From Bacillota bacterium (GTDB lineage Bacteria; Bacillota; Clostridia; Acetivibrionales; DSM-1351): 64,000 nucleotides of DNA. Made by a program: the position numbers and the translations under genes. Below the pieces are notes generated by a model. That model was not told where the DNA came from, searched no databases, and was given only the letters and a program-made list of their open reading frames with translations. The stretch spans positions 36,483 to 100,482 of the forward strand of contig JAEWSZ010000009.1 of assembly GCA_023397905.1 (NCBI GenBank), in the 5' to 3' direction. This document shows positions 44,683-53,510 of the stretch, piece by piece (the stretch's first letter is position 1; each line of letters begins with the position of its first letter).

Positions 44683-45753
44683 TTATTGCATATTATGTCC
44701 TCTATGTCTGAATTCTGTGAGTGAAAGGCCCGTATGTTTTTTAAAGACCCGGCTGAAGTATTCATGATCCTGAAAGCCCAGTTTATATGCTATTTCATAG
44801 TTTTTCAGATTCTCTTCAAGGAGCAGCTTCTTTGCCCGCTCCATTTTGATCATAGTCATGTATTCCAGCAACGAGAGCCCCAGATTTTGTTTGAATATGT
44901 CGCTCAAGTGGGATTTGCTGATAAAGAGCTTTTCAGAGAGCATCCTCACTGAAAGCTCCCCGTCTATATGTTCTAGTACATACTCACATGCCTGTTTTAC
45001 AATTTTACTGTCATGATTCCCAATAAATTTCAGCACCGTGGAGATCAATTTCTTTTCCGCTGCTGTGACAGCGGCCTTTATTTCCTCCCAATTGCCGCAG
45101 CTTGTAAAATCCGTGTTTTTCAAGGAATCAACATCCACATAGTCGGCGAGCCAGCCATAAGTTTTCAAGGTCTCGTTTATTATCTCGTTCACCGCATTTT
45201 TCAGAACCCACAATGCTTTTCTTTTATCATGGTCAAAAGAAATTTCTACGGCCTCTATCATAGCTGCTGTCAGCGGAACGGCTTTTTCATCCCCCTGGCA
45301 TATCATTACCGCAATTTGTTTTATATCCTCTGCGGCAGTCTGAAGTTCAATAAGCTTCTGCTCTTCCCGCTGCTTTTCTTCGATACTGTTCCTTATCCGC
45401 TCCAAAAGATCGGCAATCTCCTTTTCGTTCACAGGCTTTCCAAGATAGTCAAAAGCACCGTATACAAACGCCTGCCGTGCATAATTGTATTCTGTGAAAT
45501 CGCTCAGCAATACGGTAAAAGGGCAGAGCTTTTTCTCCGATATGTTGCGCAGAAGCTCGATGCCGTCCATATTTGGCATCCTTATATCTGTTATGACCAG
45601 GTCCACCGGATTGGCTTCCAGTTTTTTTAGGGCCTCCATCCCATCCTCCGCTTCGTCTGTTATTGTAAATCCGGATTTTTCTCCCCATATTTTAAGCCGC
45701 TTAACATCCCTCCGCAATATTTCCATATCATCGACAATCAAAACCTTGTACAA
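44683..45753 (-). CDS. Response regulator with AraC-type DNA-binding domain
   Basis: A 356-residue regulator. The receiver has MYKVLIVDDMEI, the Asp in DLVITDIRMPNMDG and Lys in YLGKPVN. The C-terminal AraC domain has SEKLFISKSHLSDIFKQ and YEIAYKLGFQDHEYFSRVFKKH. It starts at a TTG (45753) behind GGAAGGA. It follows the PAS-containing kinase gene by 40 bases, so that kinase is its likely partner, and sits between the two chemosensory gene groups, which it may regulate. Confidence 0.92.
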   Translation of the reverse strand: MYKVLIVDDMEILRRDVKRLKIWGEKSGFTITDEAEDGMEALKKLEANPVDLVITDIRMPNMDGIELLRNISEKKLCPFTVLLSDFTEYNYARQAFVYGAFDYLGKPVNEKEIADLLERIRNSIEEKQREEQKLIELQTAAEDIKQIAVMICQGDEKAVPLTAAMIEAVEISFDHDKRKALWVLKNAVNEIINETLKTYGWLADYVDVDSLKNTDFTSCGNWEEIKAAVTAAEKKLISTVLKFIGNHDSKIVKQACEYVLEHIDGELSVRMLSEKLFISKSHLSDIFKQNLGLSLLEYMTMIKMERAKKLLLEENLKNYEIAYKLGFQDHEYFSRVFKKHTGLSLTEFRHRGHNMQ

Positions 45754-45793
45754 AATTCCTTCCCCCTATGATACCTTAGTGATTCTCAGCGGG

Positions 45794-47203
45794 CTATTCC
45801 GGAATTACAGGCAATGTAAAATACACTGTTGCTCCCGCCTCCGGCATCCCTTCAATCCAGGTCCTGCCCCCGTGCTTCTGAATGATTTTCCTGACTGTTG
45901 CAAGGCCTATTCCGGTTCCCTCATACTCTTCCGCCGGATGAAGCCGCTGAAATATGCCGAACAGTTTACCCGACGCTTCGTTTTTGAAGCCCACGCCGTT
46001 GTCCTCCACAGAAAATATCATCTCATCCTCTCCGGCGGCGAAGCCCACATTGATAACCGCAATGTCACGTATCTTGGTAAATTTGATGGCATTGGAAATA
46101 ATATTGTATATTACCTGTTTCAGCAATATCCTGTCCGCTTTTACCGGAGGAAGCTTCTCTTTTATAAGGAGTTTTATGCTCCGCTCGGGAATGGCATCGG
46201 ACAGTTCGTTGAATATAATGTTTATCAACTCTCCAATATCAATATTTTCCCTGTTGATTTCAAGCCTTACCGTAGTGGAATACTGAAGCAGCTTATTGAT
46301 CAGAGCTATCATATCTCTGCTGATATTCCTTATATTCACTGCAATTTCTTCAGGCTCCCCCTCCAACTGCTGCAGATAATCCTCCAGCATGATCCTGCTG
46401 TATGCGTCAATGGCCCTCAGCGGAGACTTCAGATCATGGGACACCGTATATGCAAAGGCTTCCAGCTCGCTTACGGCGTTCCGGAGCTCGGCTGTCCTCC
46501 CGGCCACCCTCTGCTCCAATTCTTCATTGAGCTTCAGGATTTCCCCTTCCGCCAGCTTACGCTGTGTTATGTCCTTGGCAAAGACGGATATGGCCGTTTT
46601 TCCATGTCTGTATATGGGATTGAAGGCTACCTCCATGTACCTGTCTCCGCTGCCGGATTTGTACTCCAGCAGGTATCTGCCCTCTTTCAAAGCGCGTTCA
46701 TAATACGCGGTCCACTCCGCCGCTTTTTCCGGGGGCAATATTTCTCCGGGGAGCTTACCCGGGCTCACTGAGGAGCCGTATCTGCTTTCGATGTGGTATT
46801 GCATGGCCGTATTGTTGTACATCAGCCTGAAATGCGAATCCACCGTCCAGATCAGGTCATCCGTGCTTTCAATGATGGTTCCCAGATTGGCAGCCAGACA
46901 GCTCACTTTCTCCTCTGCCCGCTTGCAGCTGTTTTCACTTTCTTCCTGTTTTACCCTGGCCTCCAGCAGCCGTTCAAAATAACAGGCTATAAACCATCCC
47001 ACAAAAAAGCCGAGTACGGTGCTCATGATCATATCCATGGCAACTTCGGCTTTCCGGCCGATCATCCATTCCAATACCGGCTTCCTGTCAATCAGCAGGC
47101 TGTTTGCACTCATTATTAAAATTGAAGAAACCCAGGCTAATAAGCCCGCAAGTAATATAATTCTCACATAATTCTTTACTGTGCTGCAATTTCTCATCTT
47201 CAT
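45794..47203 (-). CDS. Membrane PAS-domain sensor histidine kinase
   Basis: A 469-residue kinase. Two N-terminal helices (about residues 13-34 and 52-72) leave only a short loop outside, so sensing is probably by the membrane part or the cytoplasmic PAS domain (about 105-220, VDSHFRLMYNN). The HisKA motif is YTVSHDLKSPLRAIDAY; HATPase motifs are NIISNAIKFT, VEDNGVGF and GTGIGLATVRKII. This phytochrome-like HisKA/HATPase pairing is common in soluble relays. The AraC-type regulator downstream is its probable partner. Confidence 0.92.
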   Translation of the reverse strand: MKMRNCSTVKNYVRIILLAGLLAWVSSILIMSANSLLIDRKPVLEWMIGRKAEVAMDMIMSTVLGFFVGWFIACYFERLLEARVKQEESENSCKRAEEKVSCLAANLGTIIESTDDLIWTVDSHFRLMYNNTAMQYHIESRYGSSVSPGKLPGEILPPEKAAEWTAYYERALKEGRYLLEYKSGSGDRYMEVAFNPIYRHGKTAISVFAKDITQRKLAEGEILKLNEELEQRVAGRTAELRNAVSELEAFAYTVSHDLKSPLRAIDAYSRIMLEDYLQQLEGEPEEIAVNIRNISRDMIALINKLLQYSTTVRLEINRENIDIGELINIIFNELSDAIPERSIKLLIKEKLPPVKADRILLKQVIYNIISNAIKFTKIRDIAVINVGFAAGEDEMIFSVEDNGVGFKNEASGKLFGIFQRLHPAEEYEGTGIGLATVRKIIQKHGGRTWIEGMPEAGATVYFTLPVIPE

Positions 47204-47416
47204 TCAGCATTCCCCACCCCGATACTCCGGAATATCCAATATGTTCTCCAAATCTTTTGCAGCTCTGTCATAAAAACTTAAATTTGTTATGAATATATTA
47301 CATATCCATTATATGACAATTAGTTCTATAAATAAACAAAATAAAGCAAATGAGAATGTAGTCCCATATAATATCTAGGCCACAAGACCTATAAACCTTC
47401 GTTTTCCGAGTCTAAA

Positions 47417-47437
47417 GGCTGTATGCCCAGTACAGCC
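47417..47437 (-). terminator. Probable terminator downstream of the MCP at 47464-49248
   Basis: A 7-base-pair stem (GGCTGTA/TACAGCC) with a 7-base loop and TTT after it on the minus strand. A second GC-rich stem (GGCGC/GCGCC) lies nearer the stop codon. Together they would end the cheA operon. Confidence 0.5.
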
Positions 47438-47463
47438 CACTGTGGCGCCGTTTCAGGCAGCGC

Positions 47464-49248
47464 CTAATACTTTCCGAACCCGGTTGCCGCAGCATATGCC
47501 GTGCCGCTGTTTTCAGCATAATCTTCCGCCAGGGATATGGCTGCCGGTTTGCTTTTTTCACGTCCGAAATCCAGCTTGAATCTATTTACCTCTTCCCTTA
47601 AGGTGGTGGCCTGTGCCGACATTTCCTCGCTGGTGGCTGAGTTTTCTTCTGCCGTGGCGGCATTTGTCTGTACAACTGCTGATACCTGTGAAAGTCCCTG
47701 CTTGATCTGCTCGATTGCAAGGGCCTGTTCGGCGGAAGCCTGCTCGATTTTGACAATGCTCTCATTTACCATAAGGGCTTTTGCCTCCACCTCCTGCAGT
47801 ATCTGTGCCGTTTGGGCGGTTATCTGGGATCCTTCCGCCACGGTGGATACCGAGCGCTGAATCAGCTCAGCAGTCTGCTTGGCCGCTTCCGCCGACTTTG
47901 CCGCAAGATTCCGGACTTCATCCGCCACAACCGCAAAACCCTTTCCTGCATTTCCTGCGCGGGCGGCCTCAATGGCGGCGTTCAGCGCGAGAATATTGGT
48001 CTGGAAGGCAATGTCCTCGATCACCTTTGTTATATTGGCAATCTGTCCGGAGGCGGAGCCGATATTGTCCATTGCCTCCGTAAGCTGTCTCATGTGCTCA
48101 TTTCCGGCATTGACCCCCGAACCGGCCTGTTCCACATACTGCGTAGCCGTTTTAACATTTTCCGAATTTTCCGAAGCCTGTTCCGCGATTTTTGTAATCG
48201 AAACTGTCAGCTCTTCCACTGAAGAAGCCTGTTCCGTGGACCCCGCCGCCAGAGCCTGGGCTCCGCTTGAAACCTGGGAAGAGCCGCTGCTCACCTGTTC
48301 CGAAGCCGTATTTATGGTCAGCAGGGTATGGTTCAAAGCCGAAGCGGTATTTTGTATTGCCTGCTTTATTGCGGCAAAATCCCCTATGTAATCCAGGTCA
48401 ACCCTGATCCGCATATCCCCGTTTGACATCTGTCCCAGCTTGTCCGAAATGTCGTGTATATATGAGGAAAGCATTGTATTTGTCTTTCTGATGTTCCGGG
48501 CCATCTTTCCAAGCTCGTCCCTGCTGTCATATCTGATCTGAACCTTCATATTGCCCTTGGCCATTTCATTATATACGCCCTCTATCTCCTTGACGGGTTT
48601 TAAAATCGAACTTCTGATGGCGATTATGACTATTATGGTTATAACAAGAGATGCGGCAAAAGCTGAGATCAGCAATATCCATGCCATATCCCGGTCTTTT
48701 TCTGCCGTGGCCTTCTGGGTCTGGGCCCTTTTGTTGCCGTCATCAAACAGATCCACTGCTATATCTGCCGCCTTGTCAAAGCTGGGTACATACTGTTCTT
48801 CAAATATCCTGTACGCGGCGGCCGTATTTTCCTGGGTCTTGTTGTCCAGCAGATCCGCGATCCGCTGGCGGATGGAAGCCGTCTCATCCAGTGTGCCGTT
48901 AAGGTCGGCAATCTGTTTATCCAGCGAATTGTCACTCTGATTTTTTGAAAACGCGGTTATGGTATCTCTTAAATGTGTCCCTTCATTTCCCGCCAGAGTG
49001 AGGTATTCCTCCACCTTATCCTGAGAATCCTCCTGCATCGCCTGCAGCAGGTAACGCTCCACCGAAAGCATATCCCGCCTTATGCTCCAGGTGCTGGACG
49101 TATTCGGAAGAGTGTAATTGCCGTATAACTCCACCTGTTCTCCAATACCGGTTATGCTGTAAGCAGACAGTACAATGGACAGGAGCATCAGAATAAGTAC
49201 AATGCCAAAACCTACGATTAGTTTCATACTGATTGATAAGTTCTTCAT
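47464..49248 (-). CDS. Methyl-accepting chemotaxis protein with helical sensor and C-terminal tether
   Basis: A 594-residue chemoreceptor. Helix 1 is at about residues 9-31 and helix 2 at about 190-212, around a helical 4HB-type sensor. HAMP (YDSRDELGKMARN) and the signalling hairpin (FQTNILALNAAIEAARAGNAG) follow. A short Ala/Ser-rich tail ends in GFGKY, which fits the CheR pentapeptide consensus, as in the receptor at 41634-43484. It is the last gene of the cheA operon. Confidence 0.93.
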   Translation of the reverse strand: MKNLSISMKLIVGFGIVLILMLLSIVLSAYSITGIGEQVELYGNYTLPNTSSTWSIRRDMLSVERYLLQAMQEDSQDKVEEYLTLAGNEGTHLRDTITAFSKNQSDNSLDKQIADLNGTLDETASIRQRIADLLDNKTQENTAAAYRIFEEQYVPSFDKAADIAVDLFDDGNKRAQTQKATAEKDRDMAWILLISAFAASLVITIIVIIAIRSSILKPVKEIEGVYNEMAKGNMKVQIRYDSRDELGKMARNIRKTNTMLSSYIHDISDKLGQMSNGDMRIRVDLDYIGDFAAIKQAIQNTASALNHTLLTINTASEQVSSGSSQVSSGAQALAAGSTEQASSVEELTVSITKIAEQASENSENVKTATQYVEQAGSGVNAGNEHMRQLTEAMDNIGSASGQIANITKVIEDIAFQTNILALNAAIEAARAGNAGKGFAVVADEVRNLAAKSAEAAKQTAELIQRSVSTVAEGSQITAQTAQILQEVEAKALMVNESIVKIEQASAEQALAIEQIKQGLSQVSAVVQTNAATAEENSATSEEMSAQATTLREEVNRFKLDFGREKSKPAAISLAEDYAENSGTAYAAATGFGKY

Positions 49249-49283
49249 AACTGTTTCCCTTTCCCCTATGTATTTGATGATTT

Positions 49284-50045
49284 TTATTTCGTCCGGTCAA
49301 TGAGGACTAGATCCATGAACTCCGATGCTGTGATTTTTACCGGCATTCTGCCTGATTTGCTAAAAATCAGGTAATTCCCGTCGGTCTGAACGCTCCGGAA
49401 CAGCTCCTGGTCCCGCAGCATGCCGAAACGCGCTGTATTCAGTCTTGTGCGGAAATCAAAATGAATGGTTGTCCCCGTTTCCATGCTCACTTCCAGCTGG
49501 TAATCCGGCATGGGCCGCACACTTTTAAAATATCCGTCCTCTATTGAAGCTGCCTTATTTACCATTGTTGACAAAGTATCATTTTTTTGCATACCCCGTT
49601 TCGGGGTATTTTTGCTCATTACGTCGCAGTCCGGCATTATATCCGGCTGTTTGTCCAGCAGTCCCAGCTTGCCCATAACCTCCGTCAGCTTGCCGGTGTC
49701 AATGGGCTTGGCCGCATATGCCTCACAGCCATAGTCAAAGGCTGTCCGCACCAGTTGTTCTTCCGCAAGCGCCGTGGTCATGATGATTTTCACACGGGCC
49801 GAAGCCGCAATGCCATACTGCTTTTCCAGATCCCTTATGGCCTTCAGCGTCTTTACCCCGTCCACCTTCGGCATCATTATATCAAGGCAAATCAAACGAT
49901 ATGGCTCCCCGTCCTTTAAGGCCATCAGAAACGCATCTATTGTTTCCAGTCCGTCGACCACCAGATCACATTCACCGTATTTTGTCAGAAATTTGTTCAA
50001 AAAATTTCTGCTGACCAGATCATCCTCTGCTATTAATATTTTCAT
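49284..50045 (-). CDS. Response regulator fused to a DUF2442-like domain
   Basis: A 253-residue protein. The receiver (about 1-130) has LIAEDDLVSRNF, Asp in LICLDIMMPKVDG and Lys in YAAKPID, and is a paralogue of the regulator at 41200. A linker of about 40 residues leads to a C-terminal domain of about 75 residues (PDYQLEVSMETGTTIHFDFR, FGMLRDQELFRSVQTDGNY, PVKITASEFMDLVLI) that resembles DUF2442. The linker DNA contains a palindromic repeat also found between genes. Start ATG 50045 has GGGAGGA upstream and lies inside the end of the kinase gene (26-base overlap), suggesting coupling to it. Confidence 0.85.
   Translation of the reverse strand: MKILIAEDDLVSRNFLNKFLTKYGECDLVVDGLETIDAFLMALKDGEPYRLICLDIMMPKVDGVKTLKAIRDLEKQYGIAASARVKIIMTTALAEEQLVRTAFDYGCEAYAAKPIDTGKLTEVMGKLGLLDKQPDIMPDCDVMSKNTPKRGMQKNDTLSTMVNKAASIEDGYFKSVRPMPDYQLEVSMETGTTIHFDFRTRLNTARFGMLRDQELFRSVQTDGNYLIFSKSGRMPVKITASEFMDLVLIDRTK
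49585..49612. repeat. Palindromic repeat, copy 1 (inside a coding linker)
   Basis: Stem ATACCCCG (49591-49598), loop TTT, stem CGGGGTAT (49602-49609), flanked by TTTTGC and TTTT. The same 28 bases occur at 55685-55712, between genes, in the same orientation. Here they encode part of the linker of the regulator-DUF2442 protein (KNTPKRGMQK). Confidence 0.85.
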
Positions 50046-52095
50046 AACCAATTCCTCCCTGACGATGAACGTTGAATTCATCTGTCATTTTCAAACAATA
50101 TTCCATCACTCTGTCCCAATTGCATTTCCGTGCCGCAAGCTGTATTTTGAAGGCCATATCCGCAAGTTCATCCGCATTGATCCTGATGGCCGCTTTTTTT
50201 ATTCTGTGGGCGGCGTCCTCGATTCCGGAATACTCCTTTTCCCGGAGCATTCCCCGCAGCTCCTCCATTATCTGCCCAAGTTCCTCCAGTCCGCTTGCAG
50301 ACTCCTCTCCCGCGGCATTTTCGTCATTTCCGCCGAAAATGATCTCCCCGTCCTCCCCAAGCCTGACGCGGCCGTATTTTTCGGAACCGGACCTGTTCTC
50401 CATTATTACGACCCTGTCCCTGCCGTTTAAAGACTCCTGTGAAATGAAGCTGTCCAGGTCCTTTTCATCCATTATGACAGGCGACAAGGGCTGTCCCTCC
50501 TCCTGCGGGTCGTCAGGCGAAGGCGTTTTTCCGGGACTGAATGCCGCTGTGAACCGGAAGGTGCTTCCCTTGCCGCTTTCACTCACAGCGCTTATATTTC
50601 CGCCCATCATCTCAGCCAATTGCTTGCAAATGGCAAGGCCCAACCCTGTTCCGCTGTACCTTCTTGTATTGGAGCCGTCCACCTGGCTGAACCTTTTGAA
50701 GAGCAGGTCCATCTTCTCCCCGGATATGCCGATTCCCGTATCCGATATGAGAAACTCCAGCTCCACAGTCTCTCCGCCCAGGCCGGTTTCTTTTACATCC
50801 ACATTAATTCCGCCGTTTTCTGTAAACTTGACGGCATTTCCCACCAGGTTGTTCAATATCTGCCGCAGGCGGTTGGGATCGCCCGTCAGGTACTGCGGAA
50901 TACCCGGAGAAAAAGTATACTGCAGCTTCAAGCCCTTCTTTTCCGCCAGTATTGTGTGGATTTTAATTATTTCATCCGCCATGGCTTTTATATCAAAACG
51001 GATATTTTCAATGGACACCTTTCCCGCCTCTATCCTGGAAAAATCCAGAATGTCGTTTATTACCTTGAGCAGTGAATTTGCGCTCAGTTTCGCCATCTGT
51101 ATGTATTCCTCCTGCTCATGGCTGGGATCGGATATGGCAAGCAGCTCCAGCATACCGATCACCCCATTTAAGGGAGTGCGTATCTCGTGGCTCATATTGG
51201 CCAGAAATTCGCTTTTTATCCGGTTGGCCGACTCGGCTTCCTCTCGTCCCTTTTTCAGGGCGGCCTCAAAATTCTTCTGCTCGGTAATGTCCTCAATGGC
51301 TATAATTATCTGCTTTTCATCCGATACCTCTGTGGGAATGAAATTTATTTTGAGCCACAGGTTATCACTGCTGCCGTCGTTTAAATACGCCCGCTGCAAA
51401 GTCACATTTTTACGGTTGACCTTTTCCCGTATCACCGTTCCTATGCTTTTCCTGATCTCGCACGTGCGGCATTTTGAGCCCTTACCGCAGCCCTTTTCAT
51501 AGCTGTAAACACAGTGGGTCACATCTCCGAACCTCTGTCCCAGAACATGTTCCTCGTCACAGCGGAACATGTTCAGAAAAGGCCGGTTGACCCATTTTAC
51601 CGTAGAATCTCCCGTAACCAGGGAAATGCTCAAAGGCAGTGCCTCCAATACATTTCTGAGGTTATCTTTTTCTTTTATGATATCTTCTTCCATATTCTTA
51701 ATCCGGTCGATATCCCGGAATACCACGACTGCGCCTTCGGTTTCACCGCTGTCGCCTTTCACGGGAGAGCAGCTTGCGGAAACAAAAAGTATTTTGCCCT
51801 CACTTGTTATTAAGGCCGAATGGTTGCGAAGGCCCACCGTTTCCCCTGTGCTGAGGGTTTTCCTGACAGGGCTGTCCAGTTTCCTGCCTGAAAAGAAGTC
51901 AACCAGCAGAAATATATCTCCGAAGGGTTTGCCCGTGGCTTCACATGTCTTCCAACCGGTCATTTTTTCGGCCTGGGCATTGATATACAGCACTGTTTCC
52001 AGGCTGTCCGTAACAATCACCCCATCCCCGATGCAGGACAGGGTATTGGACATAAATTTCATCCTGTCCGTATCATTCATATTTTGAAGCAACAA
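50020..52095 (-). CDS. Cytoplasmic PAS-PAS histidine kinase with C-terminal HPt domain
   Basis: A soluble kinase of about 690 residues without membrane helices. Two PAS domains (about 10-135 and 145-270) precede HisKA (FLANMSHEIRTPLNGVIGML, about 305) and HATPase (NLVGNAVKFT, ISDTGIGIS, GTGLGLAICK). A long linker leads to a C-terminal HPt-like domain with AAHRIKKAAIRI carrying the candidate phospho-His. The second PAS holds a cysteine cluster, CVYSYEKGCGKGSKCRTC, that may bind metal or sense redox. With the HPt domain it can pass phosphate to the downstream regulator. AAGGAGG lies after the ATG at 52110, so a TTG at 52095 or 52092 is preferred as start. Confidence 0.9.
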   Translation of the reverse strand: MLLQNMNDTDRMKFMSNTLSCIGDGVIVTDSLETVLYINAQAEKMTGWKTCEATGKPFGDIFLLVDFFSGRKLDSPVRKTLSTGETVGLRNHSALITSEGKILFVSASCSPVKGDSGETEGAVVVFRDIDRIKNMEEDIIKEKDNLRNVLEALPLSISLVTGDSTVKWVNRPFLNMFRCDEEHVLGQRFGDVTHCVYSYEKGCGKGSKCRTCEIRKSIGTVIREKVNRKNVTLQRAYLNDGSSDNLWLKINFIPTEVSDEKQIIIAIEDITEQKNFEAALKKGREEAESANRIKSEFLANMSHEIRTPLNGVIGMLELLAISDPSHEQEEYIQMAKLSANSLLKVINDILDFSRIEAGKVSIENIRFDIKAMADEIIKIHTILAEKKGLKLQYTFSPGIPQYLTGDPNRLRQILNNLVGNAVKFTENGGINVDVKETGLGGETVELEFLISDTGIGISGEKMDLLFKRFSQVDGSNTRRYSGTGLGLAICKQLAEMMGGNISAVSESGKGSTFRFTAAFSPGKTPSPDDPQEEGQPLSPVIMDEKDLDSFISQESLNGRDRVVIMENRSGSEKYGRVRLGEDGEIIFGGNDENAAGEESASGLEELGQIMEELRGMLREKEYSGIEDAAHRIKKAAIRINADELADMAFKIQLAARKCNWDRVMEYCLKMTDEFNVHRQGGIGYENINSRG

Positions 52096-52115
52096 AGGCA
52101 CCTCCTTCATTTTAT

Positions 52116-52943
52116 CTATTCCTTCCTGTAAACAGCCGGCATAATATACCTGTAGCGTGTCGTCCCCCGGTTCAGACCCTCGGAATGCCCGATAAATAAA
52201 TACCCGCCGTACTCTGTAATGTCATACAGCCGTTCAACCAGTTCATCCTTCGTCTTATTGTCAAAATAGATCATCACATTTCTGCAGAATATTGCATGCA
52301 TTTTCTTTTTAAATGGAAATACCGTATCCATCAGATTCAGCTTTCCAAAAATCACTTCGTTTTTTAAGGCTTCTGTCAGAATGCAATTTTTCCCGTCGTG
52401 TTCCCTGAAATATTTCATCCTCCATGCCGCCGGCACATCCGGAAGCCTGTCTTTGGCATAAATACCCGACTTTGCGGCAGCCAGTGCATTGGATGAAATA
52501 TCCGTAGCCAGTATTTTCGTATCCCAGCCCGCTTTATCAGCGCCGAAAAACTCATTGATGATCATGGCCAGTGTGTATGGCTCTTCTCCGGTGGAGCAGG
52601 CCGGACACCAAATGCGCAGGTCCCTGTCTTTTACCGTTTTCGCCAGGAAAGGAAGCACTTTGTCCCTGAAATAGTAAAAATGGTCCGCTTCTCTCATAAA
52701 GAAGGTGTAATTGGTGGTGATCCTGTCCAGCATTGCGGCAGCCGCCTGCCCGGTCTTATCCGCAGTCACGTATTCCATATATTCCGTCAGGCTGTTTATA
52801 TTCATGCTTAAAAGCAGATTGCTGAGCCTTCCGGCTACCAGAGTTTTTTTCTCATCCTTGAAGTGGATGCCATAATTAACTCTGATATAATCTGCAAATT
52901 TTCTGAATTCCTGTTCTTGAATGACAACCATTCTGCATCCCAT
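52116..52943 (-). CDS. cheR: Chemotaxis receptor methyltransferase CheR
   Basis: A 275-residue SAM-dependent methyltransferase that methylates receptor glutamates. The N-terminal helical domain ends in ITTNYTFFMREADHF; the SAM-binding motif is CSTGEEPYTLAMII; IFCRNVMIYFD and GGYLFIGHSEGL complete the core. The start may be ATG 52943 or, four codons on, 52931 (GGGATGCAGA before it). It lies in the cheA operon. No CheB esterase is in the window. Confidence 0.94.
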   Translation of the reverse strand: MGCRMVVIQEQEFRKFADYIRVNYGIHFKDEKKTLVAGRLSNLLLSMNINSLTEYMEYVTADKTGQAAAAMLDRITTNYTFFMREADHFYYFRDKVLPFLAKTVKDRDLRIWCPACSTGEEPYTLAMIINEFFGADKAGWDTKILATDISSNALAAAKSGIYAKDRLPDVPAAWRMKYFREHDGKNCILTEALKNEVIFGKLNLMDTVFPFKKKMHAIFCRNVMIYFDNKTKDELVERLYDITEYGGYLFIGHSEGLNRGTTRYRYIMPAVYRKE

Positions 52944-52958
52944 CCCCGGTTAAAAATC

Positions 52959-53459
52959 TTAATCAAAAACAGACAGGGCGTCCGCCTCGTCGTCCGACAG
53001 CAGTTTTTCACAGTCCAGCAGCAGCTTCACGCCGCCTTCGGCATTTCCCACGCCCTTTATATAATTTTGCCCTCCCTTGCTAATACCAGGAGGAGGCACA
53101 ATCTCATCATCCCGCAGCGCCAGCACCTCCGAAACACTGTCCACGATCAGCCCTATGTATATGTTATTGGTTTCGAGCACAATAATACAGGTCCTGTCGT
53201 CATACTCCCTTATGGGCTTTTTAAACCGGAGCCTCGCGTCAAGGACAGGAATGATCTTCCCTCTCAGGTTGGTGATACCCCTGACATATCCCGGCATCCG
53301 GGGGATCTCCGTAATGGGCTGGATCCCTATTATTTCAGTTATATATCTGATCTCTATCCCATACATCTCGCTGCCCATGGAAAATATGAGATATTTTCCT
53401 TTCAGTGTATCCTCCTCCTGTTCCTCCTCAGTGAGAATACCTGTTTGCGCAATAGCCAT
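52959..53459 (-). CDS. cheW: Chemotaxis adaptor CheW (second copy)
   Basis: A 166-residue CheW, the paralogue of the one at 43522. Shared segments include YGIEIRYITEIIGIQPITE, YVRGITNLRGKIIPVLDAR and GLIVDSVSEVLALRDDE. It lies between cheA and cheR, so it is the adaptor most likely to serve the CheA of this operon directly. TGGAG is eight bases before the ATG. Confidence 0.95.
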   Translation of the reverse strand: MAIAQTGILTEEEQEEDTLKGKYLIFSMGSEMYGIEIRYITEIIGIQPITEIPRMPGYVRGITNLRGKIIPVLDARLRFKKPIREYDDRTCIIVLETNNIYIGLIVDSVSEVLALRDDEIVPPPGISKGGQNYIKGVGNAEGGVKLLLDCEKLLSDDEADALSVFD

Positions 53460-53510
53460 TTAATCATCTCCAGTTTTTATTAAAAAGAAACTATTCCCTG
53501 TGTAACCGGG

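Noticed and set aside
47381..47463. Structured region after the MCP gene considered as a c-di-GMP (GEMM) riboswitch
   Set aside because: It lacks the GEMM core sequences and lies at the 3' end of the gene, so stems there fit a terminator better.
50072..51502. A 476-residue plus-strand open frame opposite the HPt kinase
   Set aside because: It is an antisense frame with a Ser/Pro/Phe-rich composition typical of a shadow, and no domain is recognisable.
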